From Tenrec ecaudatus (Eukaryota > Chordata > Mammalia > Afrosoricida > Tenrecidae): a DNA stretch of 64,000 bases. This document shows, piece by piece, positions 14,411 through 25,699 of this stretch (position 1 is the first letter of the stretch; the number at the start of each line of letters is the position of its first letter). Location of the stretch: NCBI RefSeq assembly GCF_050624435.1, contig NC_134537.1, forward strand, positions 12,458,584-12,522,583, given 5' to 3'. The notes beneath the pieces were generated by a model. It was not told the origin of the DNA. It made no database searches and worked only from the letters and a program-made list of their open reading frames with translations. A program made the position numbers and the translations under genes.

Positions 14411-14582
14411 GTTGGCACAACAGCAAAAACCCTATCACACCAAGAGATCAGTAGTTCAAACCTGCCAGCCGCTCTCTGGGAGAGAGATGAGGTTTTCTCT
14501 TTCCATAAAGGTTGACAGGGACCCAAAGGTGTCTTCTCTGCCCTATTCTATGCATTGATCTGAGTCAGAATTGACTCAAGGA
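14411..14582 (+). repeat. AfroSINE, arm 1 of an inverted pair
   Basis: Sense order: GATCAGTAGTTCAAACCTGC, CAGCCGCTCTCTGGGAGAGA, TGAGGTTTTCT, CCATAAAGGTTGACAGGGAC, GAGTCAGAATTGACTC. Confidence 0.85.
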
Positions 14583-14587
14583 CTCAC

Positions 14588-14783
14588 TCAAAATCCCATG
14601 GAGTCAATGCCAACTCATAGCAACTCAACAAAACAGAATAGAACTGCCCCTGTGGATTTCCAAACCTGGAAACGTTGACAATAGAAAAATCTCATCTTTC
14701 TTCCTCAGAGCAGCTGGTGGTCTTGAACTGTGGGCCTTGCTGTTAGCAGCCTGGCAGGTCACCCAGTGCACCTGCCAGTTTGT
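14588..14783 (-). repeat. AfroSINE, arm 2 of an inverted pair
   Basis: Antisense order: CATGGAGTCAATGCCAACTC, GAACTGCCCCTGTGGATTTC, CTCATCTTTCTTCCTCAGAG, CTTGAACTGTGGGCCTTGCT, GTTAGCAGCCTGG. It lies tail to tail with the preceding copy, 5 bp apart. Confidence 0.88.
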
Positions 14784-14904
14784 TGACTTCTAGATGCTCT
14801 CCTTCCCCAGAGAGTCACGTGGCTGCCTCCTTCCTCGAAAGTCTTTTTTCCATGTCCCCCTGGCCATCCTTCGGTTCGCTCTACCCCAGACAACCGAGTG
14901 GATG

Positions 14905-16060
14905 ACAAAACCGGGGTGATTGAGATGTAACGCACCCACCCATTTTAACGTCCCACTTGGATGAGTTTTGTCAAATGGATAGCCAGCAAGCTTCGCAGAC
15001 AAGGTTGCTGGGTCGATTCCAACTCAGTGATCCCATGTGCTTCAGAGAAGAACTGATCCTTTGGACTTCCAGTGGCTAGGAGCTGCTGCCAGTAGATCAG
15101 TAGCCCCTTCTCCCCAGATGCCTCTCAATGGGTTCGAAGCACCAAACTTTCCGTTTGTTAGCTGAGCACTTCCTGGCTTGGGTCCTCTAAGGATCCCTGC
15201 AAGCAACATAGCCATCACCAAAAAGATATAAAACATTCCTACCGCCCCCAGAAAGACCCTTGTGCCCTGCTGAGAGCCCCCTCCCCTACCCACCCCGGGA
15301 AACCTCTGATTTGTTTTCTGTCCCTGTGAGTTTGCTGTTTTCTGAAGCGTTGGAATAAATGGAATCATGCCGTGGTGGTCTTTCGCAGCGGACTGCTTCC
15401 ATGCAGCATAGTGCATGTGCGAGGCTTTCCAGATGCAGTTCGCTGCCCTTTGTTCTTTGGGGCTGCTGAGGGGAAGGCTCTGCTGGCATTTGTTGATCCA
15501 GTCTAGTGGCCACTTGGCTTATTTACCATCGGGGCTGCAAGGACTAAAGCTACCAGCTCCGATGAGCATTTCGCACAGATGTATATGTGGGTCTGTGATT
15601 TAACTCTTGAGCAAATAGCTAGGCATTGAATCACTGGGCAGAGAAGTGTAGAAAGGCCCAGGTGGCACAGAGGGTTGAGTGCACCCTGGTGTAAAGGCCT
15701 ACGACGCCACGGCCTCGATTCAGGTGTCCTTTCTGCTCTGCACATGTCAGGCTGCCGACCTGATAGCATTTGCCTGGTGTGTCTTCCAAAGCGGCTGTCC
15801 GTTTTCCATGTGTCCACCCGCACCGGGAGCTCCAGAGGCTTTGCGTCCATGCCAGCATTTATGATCAGCAAGGTTTTTAGCTTTCCTTTCCTTTAACCAG
15901 GCAAGCGGGTGTGTCTTGTGACCTCAATTTGAATTTCCACAATCGCAGGTGATGCTGATTGTCTTTGCATGCCCTTCTTGGCAAGGTCTGTATCTTCTTG
16001 GAGGAGAGGGCTGATGCTGTTTTCAAGGGCCCTAAACAAGTGTATCCCTGCTTACATCCT
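14905..16060 (-). repeat. Old L1 3' region, interrupted by an AfroSINE
   Basis: Antisense text of an ancient L1: GATTGAGATGTAACGC, CATCACCAAAAAG, GACCCTTGTGCCC, AAACCTCTGATTTGTTTTCT, GGAATAAATGGAATCATGCC, TTCCAAAGCGGCTGTCC, and CAATTTGAATTTCCACAATC near the right end. An AfroSINE at 15002-15187 splits it; a further insert of unknown type, possibly SINE-derived, lies at about 15655-15760. Confidence 0.7.
15002..15187 (-). repeat. AfroSINE inserted in an old L1
   Basis: GGTCGATTCCAACTCAGTGA, CAGAGAAGAACTGATCC, TTCGAAGCACCAAACTTTCC and GTTAGCTGAGCACTTCC. Diverged but in the right order. Confidence 0.7.
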
Positions 16061-16084
16061 CATTCAGAGAAGAAGACTTTGTTT

Positions 16085-16235
16085 GCTGTGGGACAATGTT
16101 CCGCGGTTCAACCGCGGACTTGCTGAACGACCCGGGGAACCTCCCTGTCTCATCTCCGTTTCCTTGTGTCAGGTAGGGATACCGATGAGACCTGCCCCCT
16201 AGGCTGGTTTGAAGATGGCATGAGTTCAGACGTGG
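16085..16235 (+). repeat. MIR SINE
   Basis: MIR core and 3' text: CTCCGTTTCCTTGTGTCAGG, TAGGGATACCGATGAG, GGCTGGTTTGAAGATGGCAT. It matches the CAGTTTCCTCATCTGTAAAATGGGGATAAT signature with decay. Confidence 0.55.
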
Positions 16236-16261
16236 ACAGAATGGAGAAGAACACCCAACAC

Positions 16262-16446
16262 GGCCCACCCACCCACTGCCTTGGAATCGATTCTAACTCA
16301 CAGTGACCCTGCAGGACAGAGGAGAATCCTTCCTTAGGGTTTCCCAGGCCATGAATCTGGATGGGAGCAGAGAGCCTTCTCTTTCCCCCCTCAGAGCCAC
16401 TGCTGCTCCGTTCAAACTGTTGGCCTGTGGCTAACAGCCCCACGCA
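16262..16446 (-). repeat. AfroSINE, near full length
   Basis: CCACTGCCTTGGAATCGATT, CTAACTCACAGTGACCCTGC, AGGACAGAGGAGAATCC, TTCAAACTGTTGGCCTGTGG, CTAACAGCCCC. Confidence 0.85.
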
Positions 16447-16495
16447 CACACCAACCCGGGGACCCCCCCTCAACACCTATTTAGCAAGTACCTGC

Positions 16496-16988
16496 TGTGC
16501 TCATCTGAGTAGACTAGAGAAACAAATCCATAGACTCTCATAAAGGTATAAGAAAAGCTTTTATATACAAGAGCAACTCTACATTAAGAAAACATCCCAG
16601 CCCAGGCCAGATCAAGTCCATAAATCCGATATTGGCCCATATGTCTGATATCAGTCTATATATAAAGTCTTCTTCAGACTCAGAATACACATGCAATGAC
16701 ACCAAATTGTAGGAAAATCACAGGCCCATGTGGGAAGTCTTGTGGATCCAGTGGCGTTGTAAGCATCTCAGTGCTGGCAGAGGTCTCCACATGGCTTCTC
16801 CAGCTCAGGGCTCTATGTGTCTTGTCGGCTGCAATGTCTCCCAGGGAGTGGGGAGAGGAGTTCCCAGAATCCTCAGGAGAAGGTCATGCCCACAAAGAGG
16901 CCTCATTGGCTATGACCGGGTTGACAGGCTAGACTCCACCCCTTAACTCTGAATCCTCAAATGGACATCGGATTATGTTACTACCACA
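16496..16988 (-). repeat. LTR family A, solo copy 1
   Basis: + strand edges TGTGCTCATCTGAGTAGACT and ACTACCACA, i.e. TG...CA ends, flanked by CCTGC (16491-16495) and CCTAC (16989-16993), a 5-bp target duplication with one mismatch. Shared body: CATCCCAGCCCAGGCCAGAT, CCCATATGTCTGATATCAGT, GTGGATCCAGTGGCGTTGTA, GGCCTCATTGGCTATGACCG, GACTCCACCCC. TG...CA ends and a 4-5 bp duplication indicate an ERVL/MaLR- or ERV1-type LTR. Confidence 0.75.
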
Positions 16989-17094
16989 CCTACAAAGTAT
17001 CCAGTAGCATGCTGAGGATTATTAACCCCTCTGTGGCTTGTTCATGTCAATCACACCTCCTTCCTTTTCCAGGGCCATGTGTTTCCATCTGTAA

Positions 17095-17103
17095 CGTGTG
17101 TGT

Positions 17104-17137
<34 letters not shown>

Positions 17138-17147
17138 CTGTGTGTGA
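17095..17147. repeat. (TG)n microsatellite
   Basis: Near-pure TG repeat with two interruptions. Confidence 0.95.
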
Positions 17148-18393
17148 TGTGAGGATCTTTCTGAAGAATTCCCTAACTTCTATCCACAGCAGCGTCCTTT
17201 CATTGCCAGGACGGCTCTGATTTCCTCCCAAGGCCTCTTCTCACTGAGGGCACCCCTGACCACCACCTGCCCATGTAACATTACAGTAACCCAGCCAAAG
17301 CAGCCTCTGGCCCAGAGAATGCCCTGGGGCCCAGCTCCTCCATCACCAGAGAGAGGGGACCCCAGAGAATGGAGACAGAGAGAGAGCTGGGAAAGTCATA
17401 GAACCTGAGGTGGGACCGATGAGCCTGGGAGGCTGGGCCAGGGACCTCCCTTCTGCTTGTCCATGGTGTCACACCCTCATGACCTCCTAGCCCCAGCTCA
17501 GCCCCACAGCTCTGAGCAGACCAGACCTCCATCAGTGGCACCTACAGAGGACAGCTGGATCCCCAGGGAAGCATCTTAGTCCTGAGCCCCTCCCTCAGGG
17601 GGTGGAGGCAGGGCCGGGCATGACGGAGGGGTGGGGGTGCAGGACAGAGGTGTTGGGGAATCAGTACACGCAGATCTGGGGCTGGTGCCAGGGTGCTACA
17701 GGGAGTGAAGAGGAGGTGTTGAGAGCAGGGCCCAGGCCATGGGCAGGATGGGGGCGGGGTAGGAGGGGACCCAGGGAACTGAGGGGGTTCTAGGTGGTGG
17801 GGGTCTGAAAGTTCTGAGAGACCAGAAGACAGGGGGCTACCGAGCAGCCAGGGTGGAGTGAGGAAGGTCAGGGGAAAGGAGTGGGCACGGGGTCAAGGAG
17901 GGACTGTGACCCTCTGGCCTTCCCCCTCTCCTGTCCCTTCACTTACACTAAGGGTGCTCTTCACGCTCATTGTCACCTACTCGATTTCGGCAGGCCTGCC
18001 CAGCCTGTCAGCCCCCCGCCAGACCCTGCTCACCCTGGGCCAGCCACCCAGCCAATGCTGCCCTCAGGCCCAGCCGCAGAGCCCCTCCAGGTCCTGCTCT
18101 TGTCCCGGTGCCCCAGCTGAGCACCACGCAGTCTCTCTCACCAGCCCCAGAACCCCTGAGAAGTCAGACGTCTGCACCTTGCCAATTTAGCAGCCACCCC
18201 AGCAGCCACTCCCCACCCCCAGCCCCACCCCCACCCCCTGATTCAGATGCCGAGCCAGTGGGGGGTCCCCTTCGTGGCTCTCTGTCTCCTACTAAATGAT
18301 GTCAGAGTCTCTGCGTGGGGCCCTCTGGAGAAACCAAGGTACGGGTCCGTCTGTTAAGCAAGCGTTTCTTGTATTGAGCATTTTCTAAATTCC
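17148..18393. other. Intergenic GC-rich stretch, no element recognised
   Basis: No gene or repeat identified; short proline-rich frames reflect C-rich composition. Confidence 0.4.
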
Positions 18394-18406
18394 AGAGTTA
18401 TGATAA

Positions 18407-18573
18407 GCCTCAAACCAAACCCACTGCCATCGAGTCGATGCCCTGTCCTACAGGGACGAACTGCCCCTATGGGTTTCCAAGGCTGTCACTCTTCAGAGGA
18501 GTAGAAAGCCTCATCTTTCCCCCATGGAGTGACTGGTGGTTTTGAACTGCTGACCTCAGGGTTAGCAGCCCTT
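18407..18573 (-). repeat. AfroSINE with perfect 13-bp target-site duplication
   Basis: AACCCACTGCCATCGAGTCG, GAACTGCCCCTATGGGTTTC, CAAGGCTGTCACTCTTCAGA, GTTTTGAACTGCTGACCTCA, GTTAGCAGCCC. It is flanked by AGAGTTATGATAA on both sides (18394-18406 and 18574-18586), the mark of LINE-mediated insertion. One of the least diverged copies here. Confidence 0.95.
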
Positions 18574-18654
18574 AGAGTTATGATAATAACATAAAAAAAT
18601 TACCCAGACTTGGTCCTTGCTCCCCAGAAGCTCCCGCACAAGTCAGGGAGATAA

Positions 18655-19423
18655 GTCACTGCCTTCAATCAAAGCCCCAGAACAAAAAATCATATCAATG
18701 TGAATGAAGGGGAGTACAAAGTAGAGACCCAAAGCCTATCTGTAGGCAACTGGATATCCCCTTACAGAAGGGTCACAAGGAAGAGATGAGACAGTCGGGG
18801 TGCACTTTAGCACCAATGAAACATACAACTTTCCTCTAGTTCTTTAATGCTTCCTCCCTCCCACTATCATGATCCCAATTCTACCTTACAAATCTGCAGA
18901 ATGATGAGGGCAATGAATGTACAAGTGTGTTTTTCACAGTTGATGTATGTATAGATTGTGATAAGAGTTCTATGAGCCCCTAATAAACTGATTTTTTTAA
19001 TTGGCTAGACCAGTGTATGCACACAGGTATAGATAAGAGCTGGAAACATAGGGAATCCAGGACAGATAAACCCCTCAGGACTGATATTGAGAGTAGCCAA
19101 ACCAGAAGGGGAAGGGGAAGGTGGGTGGAGAAAGGGGGAACCGATCACAATAATCTACATATAACCCCCTCCCAGTGGGAAGGACAACAGAAAAGTAGGT
19201 GGACACATCAAGTTAAGACATAAAAAAATAATAATTTATAAATTATCAAGGGTTCATGAGGGAGGGAGGGCTGGGAAGGGAGGAAGGGGGAAAATAAAGA
19301 GCTGATACCAAGAGCTCAATTAGAAAAAAAATATTTTGAAAATGATGATGGCAACAACACAATGGATGCATGTATGTATTGTGATAAGAGCTGTACGAGC
19401 CTCCAATAAAATATTTTTTTTAA
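18655..19423 (+). repeat. AATAAAATGATTT-tailed LINE copy with a second 3' end nested inside
   Basis: The family text runs from CAAAAAATCATATCAATGTG through CAACTTTCCTCTAGTTCTTT and ATCATGATCCCAATTCTACC. It is broken at about 18900 by a short 3' end (GATGAGGGCAATGAATGTAC to AATAAACTGATTTTTTT, 18900-18998), then resumes with GGCTAGACCAG and ends in CCTCCAATAAAATATTTTT at 19423. Confidence 0.8.
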
Positions 19424-20340
19424 GTCACTGCCTTCAAGTGGATTCTGATGGCGCTGTGTCGGGGAGATGAGATAACCGATAGAACTGGGTGCTGACCCAC
19501 CCAGTCTGCAGCACGGTCGTCCCATGTGAGTCAGAAAAGCTCGCTCTACCGGCTGAACATGGGGAAGCAGATCATCGAGAAAGAAGTAAAGTAGCCCAGA
19601 GCGCTGATCATCCGCTGTACCCGGGGAGACACGTGTTCATCGTAAACCCCGTAAGGATGGGCTGTTTATTGATACAAAATCACTTTCTGACAGCACAAAG
19701 AGTAATAAGTGAGAATCGTTCTGGAGCAAACTGGAGCCCATCCCTTTTGGGGATAATGGTCAAGAGTGCAGTGGGAGAGAGTGCTGTGTGGAGAGACCCA
19801 TGAGAGACGTCTGGATGTGGCCTTGACGCCTAGTGTGGCTGTGGAAGGAGCTTCGTGTTTTAAACACCTTTGTGTTGATTCTTGCTGACAGGGGGCACAG
19901 CTCACTCCACACCCATCAGCGATCTCTGCGTGTGCAGTTTAGAGACGCTGTTGATCGGTTTGGGCGGGGGTGGCCACCCCCTCCTTTTCTGAGCCGTCCC
20001 TCCTCCATCAGCATGAACTCACCACCCCCTCGGGGACGTATCGAGCCTTTCCAGGGGCTGCTCCCAAGCTGATCCCAGTATCACAGTTCTTTCGAAGAGC
20101 ATGCCACACGAGGTCGACACCCTTTATTATTGAAGCCAAACCAGTGTGTGGTTTAAAGACGACTTCGGGAGATAGCTCAGAATTTGGGGGTTTAAAGATG
20201 ATCTAGGGGTGACAGTCTCGGCTTTCATTCTGCGTCAAGTTCCCCAGGCAGCCTGGCTTACAGTGGGGTGGTAGGGGGTGCTATTGAGTGGGCTTCTGCT
20301 TTAGAAGGACCCTGCCATCTTCTCTAAGGCACCCTGGGGA
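19424..20340. other. Intergenic, mostly unrecognised
   Basis: A trace of AfroSINE-like text (TCACTGCCTTCAAGTGGATT) at 19425-19450 and an L1-like GAACTCACCACCCCCTCGG near 20015; otherwise nothing recognised. Confidence 0.35.
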
Positions 20341-20342
20341 CA

Positions 20343-20470
20343 GAGTGGTTACCACTTGGACGGTACCCCAAAAGCTCAGCAGTTAGAAACCACCAGCCCA
20401 CTCTGCGGGGCTAAGACAGGGCTTTCCACTCGGTGAAGCATGGCAGTCTGGAAACCTCCAGGAGGGGCAG
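20343..20470 (+). repeat. AfroSINE fragment
   Basis: GAGTGGTTACCACTTGGACG, AGCTCAGCAGTTAGAAACCA, CCAGCCCACTCTGCGG, CTGGAAACCTCC. Confidence 0.7.
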
Positions 20471-20735
20471 TTCCGCAGTGCCCTCTACAGTCTCCCTGAG
20501 ATGGAATGGCTCAAAGATGGGGAGCTGGGTTCCGTTTGTTTGTTCGGCCATCTCCTCTGAAGGACAGGTGTGTGAAGAGTGAGGATGAGCCAGGCCATGA
20601 GGAGGGTGACATGGTGGTGGCTTGGACCCAGATAGAGGCAGTGGAGACTGGGGGCCTTGGGAACTGTAGACAGAACACCCAAGGGTGGGTGAAAAGGTGA
20701 CTCTGGTCTCTGGTAGGGACAGTAGAGAGGGTGCC

Positions 20736-21340
20736 TGTGTTCGTCTGGATAGAATAGAGAAATCAATCCACAGAAACTCATGTGTATGAGAGAGTTTTCT
20801 AAAGGGTAATTGTACATTAAGAAAGCATCCCAACCCAGTCCAGTACAAGCCCGATATTAGCCCATATGTCTGATACCAACCTATAAAGTCCTCTTCAGAC
20901 TCATGAAACACATGCAAGGATGCTGAATGCAAGACCATCACAGGTCCATGGGTAGAAAGTATTTGGATCCAGTGGCGTTGTAAGCATCTCAGCACTGGCA
21001 GGGGTCTCCATGTGGCTTCTCTGGCGTCAGAGGTCTGGTTGCATCAGGGTAGGTCCATGTGGCTTCTCCAGCTCCGGGCACTAGTGTAGTTCCATGTGTC
21101 TTGTCAGCTGCAATGTCTCCCAAGGAGTGAGCCTTGTCAGTAGAGAGTCTCCAAGGGAAAAGAGAGAGAGAAGTCTTCCGCCTCCAAGGAAGAAAAACCA
21201 GATTTCCCAGAATTCTCAAAAGAAAGCCATGCCCACACAGAGGCCTCATTGGCTATGACCCGATTGACAGATTAGACTCCACCCCTTCACTCTTAATCCT
21301 CTCAAGTCTCAAACTGACACCAGATTCTATAACTACCACA
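20736..21340 (-). repeat. LTR family A, solo copy 2 (full length)
   Basis: + strand edges TGTGTTCGTCTGGATAGAAT and AACTACCACA, flanked by TGCC (20732-20735 and 21341-21344). The body matches copy 1: CCCATATGTCTGATACCAAC, GGATCCAGTGGCGTTGTAAG, CAGCTGCAATGTCTCCCAAG, CAGAGGCCTCATTGGCTATG. At 605 bp it is the longest copy and defines the family here. The 194-residue frame on the minus strand within it is a by-product. Confidence 0.78.
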
Positions 21341-21344
21341 TGCC

Positions 21345-22644
21345 CCAAAAGACCTCCAGTCACCAACCCAGTCAGCCTCAGGCCTCTTGTACCTTAGAGG
21401 ATCTGTCGGGGCTTATTATATCCAATAATTCATTCTAGGCCTCATGCCCCCTGACCCTTCTTCTTCATTTTTTTTCCGAGGCTTGGGAATTTTTTAATGC
21501 AGATTCTTAATTTTCCAAAGTGAGATTCTCCTGTGCGTTTGAAGAGAATCTGTTCAGTATGGCACGCCCACAGCACCAAGGGAGCCTTATTAAAATGATG
21601 GTGTGGGTCTCAGAGGAAGGGCTCTGGCCGCCTGTTCCCTTGTGGTGGCACCCTGGCAGACTGCATTTCTCGGCTGTGGAAGAAGTTGGGTGTTTGAGTT
21701 GTTATACAGAGGTGTGCTCTGCTGTCCTGGCTTTGAGGAACCAAGACTCCCAGGGGTCCCAGAACAGAGACATGAGACCCGTGGGCTGTCCTGGTAGGGT
21801 GGAGGAGGGACACTCTGGGTGGCCGGCATTGTCAGAGCTGGGGCTAGGGAGGCACGTTGTATCATGGGATTGAGCTGGATGGAGGAATAATTGGGTGATC
21901 CTGGGCTAGTCTTCGGGAGATGCCCCTCCTCTTCTTACTCCCAGTTGGGCCAGAAGAGCTTCTGTCAGCCAAGCTTGAGCTCAGAGTTAAGGGCCGCCCC
22001 GCTGCAGGTATTCCTTTGGAGCCTCAATAGAGTTGGAGAAAGACCCCTTCACTCCGGTGACCAGGCCGAGGGATGAGCCATCCCAAGCGTGGAAAGAGGA
22101 AGGCAAGACTGTTCCCACAGACCTGTGACCAATTCCCTGGCTCCAGGTGCCCCTCGACCCTGCTTCTTACAGCCCTGGGCACAGGTTCCCAGAACTGCTG
22201 AATGGCGTGACCCCCTGCTGAAAGCGTCGGCTTTCAAAGGCCACAGGTAGGTCACCGTCCTGTGGTGGGTGGTCTCGGTCCACTTCTAGTCTTCGCTAGT
22301 GGCCTGTGTACCTGACACGTCCAGTCCCCGCCTTGAGCGAACTTCGCTTTCTGCTTCGGCTGTCGGAAAATAGGGCTTGGGGCCTGACCAGCACAGTGGA
22401 CGTGTCACTGTTGAGGCCGCGTGACCACCTCACAGGGTCCAGTCCAGCATGGAAGACAGTAGGACTCCCTCACAGTCAAGCGGAGCCCCAAGGGTTCCCC
22501 GCAGGGATGAATGTCTAGGCGACACCCCTGCGTGTCATCCACAGGCTCCCGCTGAGCACACAATCGTCATCTCAGGGGGGCAGTCTCTGGAAGGATTGGT
22601 CGCCTTAATTCAGGAACCCCCGGCGGGCCCCTGATATAGACCCA
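21345..22644. other. Intergenic, no element recognised
   Basis: No gene or repeat identified. Confidence 0.4.
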
Positions 22645-22818
22645 GTCATCACTCTGTGGTTCCGGAGCTAGAGTTGACTCAGAACTGCCCCCTAGGCTTT
22701 CTGGGCAGCCATCATTAAGGGAGCAGAGGGGCAGGACAGTACTCCCGTGGAGCTGCTAGAGGATTTGAACTACCAACCTCAGCTGCCCAGTGCTTAACCA
22801 TTGTGCCACCAGGCTCCT
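22645..22818 (-). repeat. AfroSINE
   Basis: AGAGTTGACTCAGAACTGCC, TGAACTACCAACCTCAGCTG, TGCTTAACCATTGTGCCACC. Confidence 0.8.
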
Positions 22819-24324
22819 TCCCACCAGACCTCCTTCACTTCCAATCTCTGGAAGCAGCAACTGAACATTGTTTGTATCCCTCCCGGAAGTTACGGGCTTC
22901 TTTGCAAACATTTTCGTAGACCACAGACTCTCGGGAAGAGGAAGCCTTAAACCTCACCAGGACACAGCCCGCACCACCTGGGGGATCAGGCCTTTCCACT
23001 CAACCCACGTTCATTAGCAGAACTAAGAAAACCCTGTCGGGTAAGCTTCACAGGCTCCAGGTCTTTCTCTCCCGTCATTGGTCATTTTCTTTTTAAACCA
23101 GGAGGCGTTGACTACACAAGCAATGAAATCTCCCACCACGGTTCGGTTTGAGAGCCTCGAGGGGGATGTGTTTGGGGAGCAACTTGCCAGCAACACCCCC
23201 ATTGACAACCCCCCAACGGGGGCTTTGGTCTGAGTGCTTTTTACCAAGGGAAAAAGGCGCGTTTCCAGGTGGAAATCTTCCAGATGCGTCTCCCCGTCAC
23301 CGTGTCACCAGATTGTCCTGAGCAAAAGCTTTCTCATAAATTATCTTTGCCTCTGGCTGCTCACACTCTGAGGGCACAGAGGTGTCCGCCTCTGATAGCA
23401 CCCACGGCGGGTTGGGGGGTGGGGGGATTCGGCAGTTCCCACAACTAGAGACGCCAGAGGAATGCTGACCAAGGAGGGGGAGCGGAGGTCGTGACATGAG
23501 AGAACGGAAGGAAGGAAGGAAGGAAGGAAGGAAGGAAGGAAGGAAGGAAGGAAGGAAGGAAGGAAGGAAGGAAGGAAAAAGGAGGCCAGCAGGGTGGGAG
23601 AGGAGAGAGGTCTGGAGGTGTCCCTCTCCTCACTCCCCTAGCTCACCTTCCTCCCTTCTGCTATCGGTGTTTCAAACGCTAGCAGAGTTGCCCACGAGAG
23701 ACGGGTTTCCATGGTGCTTCCAGGCTAAGACAGACTAGGAAGAAAAGTCTGGAAATCGACTCCCAAAAGCCAAGTCCAGGAAAGCCTTGGGTGTAGATGT
23801 GTACGGAACAGCAGCCAGCAGGGAGCAGGAGGGTGTGCCCTGAGGCCGGAAGGCGTCTCACAACTGTTGCAACAACGGACTCAAGCCTCCAAAGCTGCCC
23901 AGGAAGCTGGCACCTGGCTGGACAGTAGTCCATCCTGTTCTACTTGGGTTAGGGCCCCCAGGAGCTGAGCCTGATAACAACTAAATAACCACAGACACCC
24001 CTAAGCTGTATGCTCTTCCGCACCCCACCCCCAGCCTCTGACCAGAAGTCACCTCCAAGGGAACAGATTGTTCAACGGTCGACCCAAGCCCACAGCGCAC
24101 TCCTGTTGCGATGCAGACTCGGCTCCCGATCGCCCCTTGAACAGGGCCGGGACTCCTTGGAGAAATAGCCCATTTGGGGCCGGAACAGGGAAAACCCAAG
24201 ATTGAACCTGGGACGATATCTTATGGCAGAGGAGAAGAGAATGTTCTGGAATGACGGAGGCAAGTGAAAGGGTGCCACAGCCAGCTGGTATGGAATAATG
24301 GAGTAGGAACCACCCATGGATGGA
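22819..24324. other. Intergenic, one tetranucleotide tract only
   Basis: No gene or interspersed element recognised apart from the (AAGG)n tract at 23506-23577. Confidence 0.4.
23506..23577. repeat. (AAGG)n microsatellite
   Basis: About 18 near-perfect AAGG units, one strand all purine. Confidence 0.97.
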
Positions 24325-24480
24325 TCCAAATGCACCCCCTGTCCTTGGAGTTGGTTCTGTCTCATCATAACCGTGCAGGACGGAGCAGAACTCAGCCCTA
24401 GGATCGCTGAGCCAGCAAACGCCGTCATCTTTCTCCCATGGGGCTGCTGGTGTAGTTGAGCTGACCCCATGGCGGCCACT
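24325..24480 (-). repeat. AfroSINE, diverged
   Basis: CTCATCATAACCGTGCAGGA, CGGAGCAGAACTCAGCCC, GTCATCTTTCTCCCATGGGG, CTGCTGGTGTAGTTGAGCTG. Confidence 0.65.
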
Positions 24481-25105
24481 GGGACTTGTGGGTGAATGCT
24501 AGTGGCTAAGAGTTTGATGAAGGGTAGAGTCACAAAGTAGTCCCTGCAATTATTTCTTGATTAGAAAAGACTAATTGTACAGCAGGGGGAACGGGGTGGG
24601 ACACTGCCCAATCCCAGGGATCTGAAGTAGCCTCTCTGATAAGCAGGGGCCTCTCTGTGCCTCCAGCTAGGACAATCAACCCTTGGTAGCCAGGGCTCCA
24701 AAGACGCAGAGCCTGAAACGGGGGACCAGGAGATGTAGACAACCACAACTTGAGACATGACAAAAAAGGTCAAGTTCACGAAAGACTGGGGAACCTTCCA
24801 GACTAAAGGGATATGACCGCTAATTGAGGTGGGTGACCCGGAAAGGAAAATAAAGAGATATGATGATCACAATGACATAATTAGCTATGGGAAGCGACTT
24901 AGCGAACTGCATTATATCAACAACTACAGAATCTGGTTTGGGTCTTAATACTGTGGTGTAAGAGAACATATGTATGCTAGAATATATATGCTGACGTATT
25001 TAGGGAATAGAAAGGCATGATGTCTTCAATGACTACTCTCATGTGATTCTGAGCAAATTCATGTATGTATATGTGTATGTATGTGTGTGTATATAAAATA
25101 AAATG
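24481..25105. other. Intergenic, no element recognised
   Basis: AT-rich; no gene or repeat assigned. Confidence 0.35.
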
Positions 25106-25107
25106 GG

Positions 25108-25615
25108 AATTTTCAAAGCTATTTATTTAAATTTTTTACAAAACAACCTTATCACCTTCAAAGCACTCTCCATCGCACTTAATACATTTGTCAAATCTGC
25201 AGTTCCATTCTTGGAAATGTTTTTCAAACTCATGTTTGCATGGCTGACAGCACCTCCCTCATTTTTTGTTTCACCTCTTCTATATCATCAAATCCCTGTC
25301 CTTTCGTCCATCTTCATTCACAGATACAAGAAGAAATTGCACACGGAGAGGTCAGGTGAGTCAGGTACATGGGCAAGAGAGGAATGCTGGCTTGCAACAA
25401 AAAAAAACTGGTACACTGAGATGGCTTCAGAAGCGGGTGCATTGTTTCGGTGGCGAAATCGGGCCCCGGTCTGCCACAAATCAGGCCTGTTTTTGTGCAC
25501 GCTGTTACACAATCTTCTCAGAACCTCTCAATAGAAAGCTTGATTAACAGTCTGACCTGGTGGAACAAACTCTTAATGCACTATTTCCCTCACATAAAAA
25601 ATACGAATGGTCATT
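25108..25615 (-). mobile_element. Mariner element, copy 2 (not internally deleted at the shared breakpoint)
   Basis: On the minus strand the catalytic-domain remnants are clear: RPDLWQTG, then RNNAPASEAI (the HDNAPAH-type aspartate block), and SPDLSVCNFFLYL (the SPDLAPCDFFLFP signature, with the third catalytic Asp changed to Asn). It extends 5' of the PPG block beyond the point where copies 1 and 3 are deleted, then is cut off by a GT tract at 25616. Confidence 0.88.
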
Positions 25616-25681
25616 GGGTGTGTGTGTGTGCGTGTGTGTGCATGTGTGTGTGCATGTGTGTGCGCGTGTGTGTGCGTGTGT
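25616..25681. repeat. (GT)n microsatellite
   Basis: GT-rich tract with C and A interruptions, directly abutting the mariner copy. Confidence 0.95.
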
Positions 25682-25699
25682 GGCACAGAGTAGACAGGA

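Noticed and set aside
20411..20995. 194-residue minus-strand frame
   Set aside because: It lies mostly inside LTR family A copy 2; the translation has no retroviral protein similarity.
23506..23577. CRISPR-like or regulated repeat array
   Set aside because: A plain tetranucleotide microsatellite with no spacers.
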